This document shows, one piece after another, positions 59,401-64,000 of a stretch of DNA of 64,000 nucleotides. A model generated the notes under the pieces. The model worked only from the letters and a program-made list of their open reading frames with translations. It made no database searches and had not been told where the DNA came from. A program made the position numbers and the translations under genes. Source of the stretch: Margaritifera margaritifera (Eukaryota; Mollusca; Bivalvia; Unionida; Margaritiferidae); NCBI GenBank assembly GCA_029931535.1, contig JAQPZY010001596.1, positions 1,960,001 through 2,024,000 on the forward strand, given 5' to 3'. The first letter of the stretch is position 1. Every line of letters begins with the position of its first letter.

Positions 59401-62064
59401 ACATTTGTTCAAAAAAGAAATATTTTTAGGAAGTAAACAATTGGACAGTTTGTGTAATTTCTTGCTTATTTTGGCAAAATATTATATTTACACTTGCAGA
59501 TTCAATATGCAAAATCCTTCTATATATGCTTTCAAGCAAATAGTTGAAATGCATAAGAACATTAAAATATACACTGCTAAGTTAAATAAAAAAGAGCAAC
59601 AATTTCTTCAAAAATGGACCTCAATCATGAATATGTAACTTGTGTAAGAATCCTTTCTCATGCATTTTGTTATATTTATTTGGGTCTGATTTGATGGTAA
59701 ACAGGAACAAAATACTGTAATATTACAAAGTCTATGTCACCTAGATGCTGTATACTTGTGTTTGTCTATTTAAATTGTGTATCTAAAGAGATTGTGTGCT
59801 ATATGCATGTGTGTATGTGTGTGTGTTTTCTTTTCTTTTTCTGTACATTATATTTATTATCCCTAGATTATCTGATAACCAGAAATGTTTGATTGTAAGG
59901 TGACCTTGGGATGGTGTTCCGACCCAGTGGTCAACCTACTAAAAATTTGTCAGACTTACATTAAAATATTGATTGCCTTGCTTAGGTCTTGTTAGGATTG
60001 GCAGGTCTGCAACAGCATCATTGTTTTTAACAATGTAAATGTTTGGTGTTAATGTTTTTGCAATGCAATTTCAGGAGAGATGCATCCACACATTGATGAA
60101 GGTGTGAAACCAAGTTCTGTGGAACATGTGTATATACAGCATTCCCTCATTATAGCACTGTCAATGGAGTGTACTGCCTTATAGTGAAACTGCCTTATAA
60201 TGAAGTACATCATACATATAATTTGACTGCTACATAATAGCATAGTATCCATGACCATACTAGCCTTATAACAGAAATGATGTTATAATGAAGGGCCTTA
60301 TAGTGAGGGAGTGCTAAAGTATAAAGAAGATCATAAAAGGGGCCTATAAATGTTATCCTTCAAATGAAGATATCCTTTATATGGATATCTGCTTAAAGAA
60401 GGTTTCATTGTGGTTGTACAAAATAAATTTTGTGCAGTTTGATTTTTGTTTCCGCATATTTCTGACAATATATAGTTGCTTCAAATACAGACTTTTCTGC
60501 TAATAATTTTTGGAGTTTCATTGACACTGTTCAGGATTTATTTACTGCATTTCTCATCAGTTCTATAATTATGTTTAAAATTTGATACGGTTTTTGATGA
60601 TGATAGGGACTTCCTTGTTGCTTTTCATTCAGACTGTACATTAACAATTTTAAGATCTGTATACCTTGCCAGTAATATGGATGGGGCATTATCCATATAA
60701 TGTTACTCTTGCAAAGTTTTGTATTAAGTCAGAGTATTCAGATACCAGAAGAGGGAGAATGGCAGGGCAATTGTGTTACATGAACACATTTCTAGTTTAA
60801 TATGGACATTGCTTTTTGTTTGACCTGCCTAAGCATAGTGAGACTTAGGTACTGTGGTTCCTCACTACAGAGGTCCTGATAGATATGTTGTAGGTATGTC
60901 CTGGAATAAACACACTAAAAATGGTGTGTCCCATGTCCCCTGGTTTGTGTAACAATACACTCGCTATCAGTAACTGATACATAATAATGTATTTAGTGAT
61001 ATTTAAGTTAATGCTGGTCAAAATTGGCATCTCCCAGTATTAAAGGTGCAAATTTCTGATGTTTTTGTGTTTAGTTGAATTTTGACAGGTATGGCTCCAT
61101 GATCAAACATAATACAGGATATTCTTAGTATACTGCAGAATGACTTTTTCTAAATGTCATGATACATGTACCACTTTGTTAATATGAAACACGAGTACAT
61201 GTAATACAATGGTCTGGTCCTGACCTCCACAGACAGTTGAAACTGAAACTAAATAAACTGGTAGCTTGGCAAGGATTGGGCACCGGTCTATTACCAAAGC
61301 CAAAATCTAAAACAACACCCGCTACTTGTACCCTCGCTGTAGGTGGGGCAAATGATCGGAGTTGAGTTAGTATTTTGTATATGAACAACAAAAGAAGAAA
61401 TTAAATATCATTTTGGCATTGGTCATTTGCAAACAATTTCCACTGCATGAAGAATGATAGAGAAATTACAATCGACAAAACTACAGCAAATTTGATGCAA
61501 GTTGCCATCTTGTTGCATTCCGTTCCCTAATTTTTTGCATCACATGGATGCATGGTAGGATTTTTTAAAATCTGAATGGATGTACAATGTATTTTGCATT
61601 GAGGATTCAACATTATTGTGTTAACATGACCTCTATCACTATAAAGACTCTCAGTATACTGTTGCCTCTCTTATAATGTGTGTATGGTCATGGATACCAT
61701 GAAATTATTTGAATTTTGTTTTATCATGGCTACTTGAATATTTTTATCACTTAATTTTTTATATTGGCTCATCCATATCACTAAATACCCAGTTTTGTGT
61801 TTGTATGCATTATTATGATACAGTCTTGTTAGAACAGTGGGAAAAAGCACTTTCATTTATAACACAGGTCGCTTGTATGGCTCACATCAACAGTGTTAGG
61901 AAAAAGGAGTACTGTTTCACTTTTCTGGTGGTGACATATGCATGAACATCTATATTTTGTCTGGTTTAAGTTTTTGCAAGACAGATTGGGTGATGGTGGT
62001 GACTGGGCAGATAATTGCACAGGTGTATGTGATACACTGGGTACCTTAGAACACTTGTTTTGTG

Positions 62065-62151
<87 letters not shown>

Positions 62152-62231
62152 CACAGGGTTTCTTCCATTTTCAGGAAGAAGTTGGGATAGAGACAGATGA
62201 AGACAATGGTTTAAAACCTCCAGAGCTGTGA
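18941..62231 (+). CDS. PSMC3IP: PSMC3IP / HOP2 homologous-pairing protein, nine coding exons
   Basis: Joined exons give 684 nt, a 227-residue protein plus stop, close to the 217 residues of the mammalian protein. HOP2 forms a heterodimer with MND1 in the nucleus, binds DNA and helps DMC1 and RAD51 pair homologous DNA in meiosis. The N-terminal winged helix is in residues about 9-70 (LEKQNRPYSAIDI, YGKQKVYVADQ). Coiled-coil segments span about 85-170. The C-terminal part holds the conserved EWRKRKR, LEGYPKSKK and EEVGIETDED motifs. Intron phases agree at every junction: exon 1 ends after one base of a codon that exon 2 completes as GCT. All introns are GT-AG, from 1.2 to 11.5 kb. Alternative terminal exons are discussed in the findings. 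The product and the gene model from exon 2 onward are near certain; exon 1 is short and slightly less sure. Confidence 0.95.
18966..24877. other. intron 1, first part
   Basis: About 5.9 kb of AT-rich DNA with short open frames only. A G-rich patch at 20831-20850 and scattered ATGs have no support as exons. A diverged repeat with tRNA-unrelated wording at 19545-19745 may be an old element, but I cannot place it. Confidence 0.6.
24878..25090. mobile_element. palindromic MITE, copy 1
   Basis: Ends GTATATACTCACGTGTAAG on the left and CTTATAAGTGAGTATAGAC on the right. The interior contains alternating-orientation modules of CAAACTGCATAGACCCAGAT type. Diverged compared with the copy at 28605. Confidence 0.8.
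25431..25550. repeat. AACCAAAA-type simple repeat
   Basis: Degenerate short tandem wording (ACCAAAATGAACC, AACTAAAACTAACC) over about 120 bp. The 25.6-26.4 kb stretch after it has no supportable gene. Confidence 0.7.
26409..26500. repeat. (ATT)n / (ATG)n microsatellite
   Basis: A run of ATT/TTA trinucleotides with ATG variants on the left side. From here to 27440 only AT-rich unique DNA is seen. Confidence 0.9.
27440..28330 (+). mobile_element. 146-bp core-repeat element, block 1
   Basis: Begins with the family head (TCTGTTGCCCATTATCTGTC, then CACAAGTTTGTTATCACTGCTC). It continues with three to four diverged core units (CAGCCATCTTGAAAATTTTG, GGTCATATCAAAATGGGG, TTTTCACTAAGACTTCTTATG) and ends with the family tail (AAGAAATGGTCTTAACTTGAATTC, about 28265). 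No coding signal. Confidence 0.75.
28541..28887. mobile_element. long near-perfect palindrome: MITE nested in a second inverted repeat
   Basis: The inner MITE (28605-28823) has ends ACCGTATATACTCGCGTATAAG and its inverse. Outside it both arms continue for about 60 bp as inverted copies: CCTCAGTATAACACTGTCCC at 28550 faces the reverse of the same sequence ending at 28878. The arms also share GTATGGTTATGGATCCCAT. The whole stretch could fold into one hairpin of about 340 nt. This is copy 2 of the palindromic family and the least decayed. Confidence 0.85.
29081..29303. mobile_element. palindromic MITE, copy 3
   Basis: Ends ACTGTATATACTCACTTATAAG and its inverse (CTTATAATTGAGTATATATGGT). Contains the inner GCAGATCTGGATCTATGCAG module and its inverted partners. 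Only about 200 bp from copy 2. Confidence 0.8.
29304..30455. other. intron 1, last part
   Basis: AT-rich unique DNA up to exon 2. No gene or clear repeat is seen. Confidence 0.6.
30456..30550 (+). CDS. PSMC3IP: PSMC3IP coding exon 2
   Basis: Residues 9-40, first part of the winged helix (KAVLDYLEKQNRPYS). Acceptor TTTGTTTACAG, donor ACG|GTGTGT. Confidence 0.97.
30597..30797. mobile_element. palindromic MITE, copy 4, left end lost
   Basis: Starts inside the family at the ACTCCTAACAAACTGCAGAGACCC junction, 47 bp after the exon 2 donor. It keeps the right end (ACTTGTAAGTGAGTACATACAGT). The missing outer left arm means it cannot form the full hairpin. Confidence 0.7.
31425..33305 (+). mobile_element. 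146-bp core-repeat element, block 2
   Basis: The head forms a small hairpin (AGCTCAACTTGTCATAGGCC then AGAAGAGCTTATGGG), followed by CGTCCATC-rich sequence and about eleven core units containing GCCATCTTGAAAATCTTGTT and GGTCATATCAACATGGGG. The tail (AAAGGAAGAAATGGTCTTCTCC, about 33220) is followed by CCCTTTTTGGGACTTTTGTTT. The order head, cores, tail is the same in the other blocks. No transposase is present. Confidence 0.8.
33515..33800. repeat. tandem units split by a hAT insertion
   Basis: Related units start CACTGTTGCTTGTAGAGTCA (33541) and CACTGTTGCCTGCAGAGTCA (33717). A third (CACTATTGCCTGTTAACATG, 34696) lies beyond the 842-bp insertion described next. Removing the insertion brings the units together. 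Confidence 0.6.
33819..34676. mobile_element. hAT-type non-autonomous element, 842 bp
   Basis: The element is 33827-34668, with ends CAGCGTTGCACA on the left and, reversed, CAGTGTTGTACA on the right. Flanks are CCTTTGTG (33819-33826) and CCATTGTG (34669-34676), an 8-bp target duplication with one mismatch. The interior has G-rich subterminal stretches near both ends (TAGGGGACACTGTCCCCC at about 33853; TTTGGGGGACATAGGAC at about 34605) and no transposase frame. It ends 196 bp before the exon 3 acceptor. Confidence 0.75.
34872..34961 (+). CDS. PSMC3IP: PSMC3IP coding exon 3
   Basis: Residues 41-70, second part of the winged helix, ending YGKQKVYVADQ. Acceptor TTCTTCCAG, donor CAG|GTATGT. Confidence 0.97.
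35170..35545. mobile_element. core-repeat element of a second family, copy 1
   Basis: Three units of about 105-130 bp with GGCATCCATGTGTGTG and CTCCTGTCCACACCCTCC, then a tail CAATGTCAAAGTTTCTACTT and GCAGGCTCGAC followed by GGGGTCTCTTGT. The same tail occurs at about 57895-57961. Confidence 0.6.
35640..35920. repeat. dispersed intronic repeat, family with TGTATGTCTAACTTTTGTATT wording
   Basis: Shares wording such as ACATTACTATATGCCTAACA and GGTGTTGGCATCAATATTATG with 47500-47900, and part of it with 47045-47140 and 49895-50010. Boundaries are unclear. Confidence 0.45.
36135..36291 (+). CDS. PSMC3IP: PSMC3IP coding exon 4
   Basis: Residues 71-122 plus one base; the start of the coiled coil (IQQMDAKIAQLTEKVQD). 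Acceptor ACTTTCAG, donor CAAG|GTATAA. Confidence 0.95.
36875..37018. repeat. (GTAT)n / (GT)n microsatellite
   Basis: TATG tetramers alternating with TGTGTG blocks. The + frames across it are repeat artefacts. Confidence 0.95.
37160..37990 (+). mobile_element. core-repeat element with ~140-bp units (third family)
   Basis: After a CCATC-rich head (37190-37220), units with GGCTTGCACTTG, GAAGCCTATTGATTTTGGGG and ACCAAAGTTTGTGGA recur at about 37288, 37426, 37565 and 37707. The last units are decayed. The layout (CCATC-rich head, then tandem cores) is like the 146-bp family, but the unit sequence is different. Confidence 0.65.
38447..38517 (+). CDS. PSMC3IP: PSMC3IP coding exon 5
   Basis: Residues 123-146, coiled coil (ELKTLNSSMSTEQAK). 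Acceptor CTTGTACAG, donor GAG|GTATGG. Confidence 0.95.
38556..40345 (+). mobile_element. 146-bp core-repeat element, block 3
   Basis: Head AGCTCTACTGGTCATAGACC / AGAAGAGCTTATGGGG, 40 bp after the exon 5 donor. Then about eleven core units: GGTCAT-type landmarks at 38947, 39091, 39237, 39383, 39543, 39689 and 39835 give spacings of 144, 146, 146, 160, 146 and 146. The 160-bp unit carries an extra short insertion (about 39450-39465). Units are more alike than in block 1, so this array is younger or has been homogenised. Confidence 0.85.
40346..41655 (+). mobile_element. 146-bp core-repeat element, block 4, mostly coreless
   Basis: A second family head (CATATGTTAGCACAAGTTTG, about 40368; AGGATTGCCTTGAAACT) and a family tail (AAAGGAAGAAATGGTCTTATC, about 41567, then GACGGACTCTTGTTTATC at 41639), with almost no core units between. 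The middle holds the candidate terminal exon at 40842. Confidence 0.5.
40842..40990 (+). other. candidate alternative terminal exon of PSMC3IP (intron 5)
   Basis: The acceptor TGGCTTTGCTTGACAG is followed by 27 codons in the frame left by exon 5. The predicted acidic tail includes VEDMDQVEDGSGDSGS and ends at TAA 40923-40925. AATAAA lies at 40977-40982 with GT-rich DNA after it. If used, the protein would stop after the first part of the coiled coil, at 173 residues. The sequence supports it; only transcript data can confirm it. Confidence 0.4.
42024..42250. mobile_element. palindromic MITE, copy 5
   Basis: Ends ATACTGTATATACTTGTGTA and its inverse (TACACAAGTACATATAGTAC). The inner GGCAGATCTGGGCCTATGCA modules are present in both orientations. 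Confidence 0.8.
42803..46200 (-). mobile_element. APE-type non-LTR retrotransposon (LINE), near full length, broken
   Basis: On the reverse strand an endonuclease comes first (from ATG 45857-45859: GTWNVRTL, then GDWNAKVG near its end; NQIDYILV and GSDHDLL in a shifted frame at about 45060 and 45000). A reverse transcriptase follows (44541-43480: AGFRAGRSTTEQ, VGVRQGCLLSPTLFN, FADDTD). The C-terminal domain is 43455-42817, with YACETW, RRIHALEMRCYRRIL and RGRQKKRWEDNIKEW. It ends TGA 42817-42819 and a short A-rich tail. No RNase H is seen. Frame breaks lie near 45230, 44600 and 43930, and a TAG at 43480-43482, so it cannot move. The 5' part (about 45900-46200) has no frame. The clade is probably RTE-like, not settled. 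Confidence 0.9.
46200..46345 (-). mobile_element. tRNA-derived SINE at the 5' side of the LINE
   Basis: On the reverse strand an A box (GTGGTTAGAGCATC, about 46285-46298) and a B box (GGTTCAAATCC, about 46249-46259) are spaced as in a tRNA. A run of 15 A (46217-46232 as T on the + strand) follows, the normal tail of a SINE. It abuts the LINE 5' region in the same orientation. Confidence 0.8.
46346..48062. other. intron 5, last part
   Basis: AT-rich DNA with dispersed repeat fragments (about 47045-47140 and 47500-47900, see the 35640 entry). A short stretch at 46431-46510 (AGTAAAACCTGTACTGAGAG) resembles the end of a MITE, but I find no partner. No gene. Confidence 0.5.
48063..48137 (+). CDS. 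PSMC3IP: PSMC3IP coding exon 6
   Basis: Residues 147-171 (YKSKLAKLKEGG, PQEKER). Acceptor CCCCTTTTTTCAG, donor CGG|GTAAGT. Confidence 0.95.
48138..50699. other. intron 6, first part
   Basis: No gene. Contains a C-run at 49650-49664, a purine-rich stretch at 50025-50055 and a dispersed repeat fragment at 49895-50010. Confidence 0.5.
50700..50910 (+). other. candidate alternative terminal exon of PSMC3IP (intron 6)
   Basis: A strong acceptor (CCTCTTGTTTTTCTTAG) is followed by 28 codons in the frame left by exon 6 (LQLVPLPAKVSSPQSPIKLC, then QEENGSEL) and TAA 50784-50786. AATAAA lies at 50885-50890 and again at 50902-50907. The product would be a 199-residue isoform with a Ser/Pro tail in place of the basic C-terminus. 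No transcript evidence is available here. Confidence 0.4.
51024..51077 (+). CDS. PSMC3IP: PSMC3IP coding exon 7
   Basis: Residues 172-189, the basic EWRKRKR stretch. Acceptor TTTTTTCTTCAG, donor ATT|GTAAGT. Confidence 0.95.
51078..53149. other. intron 7, first part
   Basis: AT-rich unique DNA. An inverted-like ATGCAAGTT-rich stretch (51320-51410) is the only local structure. No gene. Confidence 0.5.
53150..54965 (-). pseudogene. pogo/Tigger-like transposase with C-terminal zinc finger, broken
   Basis: The reverse strand shows the order of a pogo-family transposase. A psq-type helix-turn-helix comes first (RYRTEDLQFAVSAVKQQ, about 54900-54955). The DDE core follows: IFNFDETEFSG holds the first Asp (54464-54466), LLIMETHDNH holds the second site with Glu in place of the usual Asp (54153-54155), and LPPHTSPILQPLDV lies at about 54043-54083. 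A C-terminal stretch AFRKTVIQPWNPDAI follows (about 53860-53905). A charged linker then leads to a Cys/His finger resembling a PHD finger (DICGEC about 53390-53405; WYHESCVGMH about 53250-53280). Several stops and frameshifts break it. I did not find terminal inverted repeats. Confidence 0.85.
55590..55760. repeat. small duplication plus SINE-end fragment
   Basis: AAAGAGTTATACCCCATTTA and AAAGAGTTATTCCCCATTCA are two tandem copies (55591, 55629). From 55672 the sequence matches the 3' end of the SINE in the Polinton (CCATTTTTCAGCACATGA...). No A/B box is present, so this copy is truncated. Confidence 0.6.
56226..56285 (+). CDS. PSMC3IP: PSMC3IP coding exon 8
   Basis: Residues 190-209 (ILDAVLEGYPKSKKELY). 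Acceptor TTTTTTCAG, donor TAT|GTAAGT. Confidence 0.96.
57600..57961. mobile_element. second core-repeat family, copy 2, split by a MITE
   Basis: The left part (GGCATCCATACATATGTCCACACC, to 57684) and right part (CAATGTTAAAGTTTTTTACTT, then GCAGGCTCAAC and GGGGTCTCTTGT) match the element ending at 35545. The hAT-type MITE 57693-57854 lies between them. Confidence 0.55.
57685..57862. mobile_element. hAT-type MITE, 162 bp
   Basis: Element 57693-57854. The left end is CAGCGGTTTCCAACCTTAGG and the right end reversed is CATTGGTTCCCAACCTTTTT. Flanks are CCCTAGAT (57685-57692) and TCCTAGAT (57855-57862), an 8-bp duplication with one mismatch. The CAGNGGTTNNCAACCT start is widespread among hAT elements of animals. 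No coding sequence. Confidence 0.85.
58479..59638 (+). pseudogene. LINE reverse-transcriptase C-terminus, L1/Tx1-like, truncated
   Basis: The + strand carries the tail of a second LINE protein. FVKYFSLISKIPKSWKDAI lies at about 58915-58970. A zinc-binding domain of the zf-RVT type follows (FNFKLIHKKIFTNNFLKRIN, then CTFCKSENESIENLLYDC, about 59205-59335). The terminal stretch in a shifted frame reads YKYTCRF-like to LQKWTSIMN, with stop at about 59636-59638. The polymerase itself is absent. Frame breaks near 58670, 58980 and 59345 show decay. It differs from the APE/RTE-like LINE at 42803. Confidence 0.75.
60138..60315. mobile_element. MITE with AGCAYTCCCTCA ends
   Basis: Left end AGCATTCCCTCATTATAGC and right end (reversed) AGCACTCCCTCACTATAAG form inverted repeats. 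The interior repeats CCTTATAATGAAG-type wording. Ends with a CCCTC motif are common in pogo/Tigger elements, so the broken transposase family in intron 7 is a possible source of mobility. The flanking TA duplication is not clear. Confidence 0.7.
60316..62067. other. intron 8, last part
   Basis: AT-rich DNA without a gene. A GC-richer patch at 61200-61370 has a 70-residue reverse frame with no family signature. Confidence 0.5.
62068..62148. repeat. (AT)n microsatellite before exon 9
   Basis: About 40 AT units, ending about 25 bp before the exon 9 acceptor, so it lies across the region expected to hold the branch point and pyrimidine tract. Confidence 0.97.
62175..62231 (+). CDS. PSMC3IP: PSMC3IP coding exon 9 and stop
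   Basis: Residues 210-227 (EEVGIETDEDNGLKPPEL) and TGA 62229-62231. The acceptor TCCATTTTCAG lies only about 25 bp after an AT microsatellite. Confidence 0.96.
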   Translation, partial: EEVGIETDEDNGLKPPEL

Positions 62232-62566
62232 AACAGATTTATCTATTTTTTTGTCATCTGTTATTTTCAATATGCTTTATTTTAGAGCATTCTCTTGATT
62301 TTGTGATATCCTATTGAATGTTACCAAAATTATAATTTGTTGATGACACATATTACATCGCATATGGTATTTTCCTTGAAATCACTCTCTGCCATCTTTT
62401 TCGTCAAGTTATCACCACAAATGTATAACAGAAATCGCTTCCTTAAAAAACATAATGATTTCAACAAGCTTGTGTGTATTGGACAAACAGGATAGTGATT
62501 GTAAGTGTACAATGAATAAGTTGTGCACGATACATTTGATTTGTTTTTCCCAATTTTAAAATGTGT

Positions 62567-62594
62567 AATAAACCTCACTTCCATCAGCAATAAA
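62567..62594 (+). terminator. candidate PSMC3IP poly(A) signals
   Basis: Two AATAAA hexamers at 62567-62572 and 62589-62594, about 340 bp after the stop codon. Another is at 62747-62752. Which is used cannot be told from sequence. Confidence 0.55.
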
Positions 62595-62599
62595 GTTAT

Positions 62600-64000
62600 A
62601 GAGGGTTGACCCAAAATATGGTGGATGCCTGTATCCAGGGGAGGTAAATATGACTTGAATTGAAATTTATCTAAAGTCTCGTGAACATAGAACTCTTGAA
62701 TCAGTACAGCACAGGGAAATTTGGCACATATGCTTATAGTTTATCGAATAAACTTATTCTTACATTTCTATTATTTCTAGGTTTTATTTTCAGTATGAAA
62801 ATAATCATTATTTTTATTGACAAATTCCTAAATCAGAGATATATAAACAATGCCTACTATTTAAGCGTAGCAATTTCTCTAAATCAAAGATCTTCCTTTG
62901 AAAATTTTACCATTATATTAATATATATGTTTGGGTCTATGGTGAAAATGTCACAGAAATTGGTTGAAAGTTAGTGAAGTTGTAACAGTTCGTATTTTGT
63001 ACATGTTGTATAGTAAAATTAGCCAAGTTGCCAGACCATCATTTAATCTTGCCACTGTGTATGCACTGTGTATGCAGACAAGCTTAGCTTCCCAAATATT
63101 ATTACATATCACATATAGCATTGCTTGAGAGTGGGAAGCAGTCAAATTGAATTTTGAATAAACTACAAATGACTGGCAGCTGGTGGTATGTAGGTGGAGC
63201 TTGGGGATTCATCAGTTGTAAATATACAAAATGAGATATTTTGAGTAGTGATTAGGTTACTCTGTTGAGCTATGAAGATCACATCACATCTACTGGATTC
63301 CAAAGGAAATTGTCAGAAATTTGGAAATTCTTTAAGTATTACATGTCTATGTGTCTTATTTGTCAGCAAACTATAGGTATTATAAGCTTTGTCAGAAAAT
63401 ATAGGTTTTAATATCAGTAATACCATACCTGTTGCTATTGCATAACTGGTACTTTTCTGAAAGGAAAATACCCCGACCGCATGAAAAAATTTGTCCTCCC
63501 ATTAGGGTGAACTAGATTTCAAAACACTGGATTGCTCCTATGGGACACCCCGCACATATTGCCCATGTGTACTGTCACTTTCATTCTTTTCTCAGTTGAC
63601 ATGTCGTGATTTTGTTTATGTTAAGAAGATTTAGCTGCTGCTTTGTGGGTCAGTGAGCGAATTACTATTTTTTTGTGTGTGTGCTATATTCTTAAATGTT
63701 AGGATTATACCCTGATTGAGTTTTATCACTGTTTAATTCAATTATCATTTGTTCTGTACACATGGTGTACAGCTTGGCATTTTATTTTATTCTTTTTCTC
63801 TATTCACAGGGCATTAGTGTCTCAAAATTGGTTGTGCTTTTTCTAGCTAAGGGTGGGTATATTGTTTAAATTTCCCTATCATTGTATAATTGCAGTCTAT
63901 GGACTTGCCTTTATCCATTTTATTGTTCCTTACGAATCATTTAATTCACTTTGCATATATTGTGAATTGGGCTAATTTTATACATGGTAAGCAGGTCACA
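62600..64000. other. 3' flank, no gene seen
   Basis: AT-rich DNA downstream of the poly(A) signals. Short frames such as 62681-62974 are low-complexity and hydrophobic with no family signature. No exon of a next gene can be supported. Confidence 0.5.

Noticed and set aside
61179..61391. A 70-residue reverse frame in a GC-richer patch
   Set aside because: No signature; probably part of an unplaced old repeat.
1..64000. CRISPR arrays, bacterial operons or rRNA genes
   Set aside because: The tandem arrays lack spacer structure, and all content is of animal nuclear type; no rRNA or intact stand-alone tRNA gene was seen.

Overview
The window is animal nuclear DNA, most likely from an aquatic invertebrate. 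The evidence is one gene spread over 43 kb with GT-AG introns, AT-rich introns, long TATG, GA and AT microsatellites, and many classes of transposable element. I cannot fix the phylum from sequence alone. Element families with repeated inner cores, tRNA-derived SINEs and LINEs of the kind seen here would suit a mollusc, another lophotrochozoan, a hemichordate or a cnidarian.

Region 1 (1-4378) is repeat-rich and shows no gene. It holds TATG and GA microsatellites, a 41-bp tandem array (1154-1650), a 62-bp array (2664-2911) and a degenerate 38-bp array (3042-3195).

Region 2 (4379-17384) is a decayed Polinton/Maverick-type (adintovirus-like) element of 13,006 bp. It has terminal inverted repeats of about 170 bp that begin AGTAGTATTATAAT at both ends, and it is flanked by the direct repeat GTTCT. 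Inside are a protein-primed type DNA polymerase B (+), an rve-type integrase (-) tail to tail with it, a probable packaging-ATPase tail (+), a probable double jelly-roll capsid gene (+) and several small unassigned genes. Almost every gene is broken. A hAT-type MITE with a perfect 8-bp target duplication, a tRNA-derived SINE and an AT microsatellite lie inside it. Its GC content is visibly higher than the flanks.

Region 3 (about 17780-62600) is the host gene PSMC3IP (HOP2), a meiotic recombination factor, on the + strand. It has nine coding exons (18941-62231), a predicted protein of 227 residues, all introns GT-AG, and a TATA-less promoter region with CRE, TCTCGCGA, E-box and ETS motifs. Two further in-frame candidate terminal exons with AATAAA signals sit in introns 5 and 6 and could give truncated isoforms.

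The introns are filled with elements. These include a 146-bp-period tandem family in hairpin-headed blocks (introns 1, 2 and 5) and a palindromic MITE family with alternating inner modules (five copies). There is also an APE-type LINE with a SINE at its 5' side (intron 5), a degraded pogo/Tigger-like transposase with a C-terminal zinc finger (intron 7), and the 3' end of a second LINE (intron 8). Two hAT-type insertions, each with a near-perfect 8-bp target duplication, lie in introns 2 and 8. The last 1.4 kb shows no gene.
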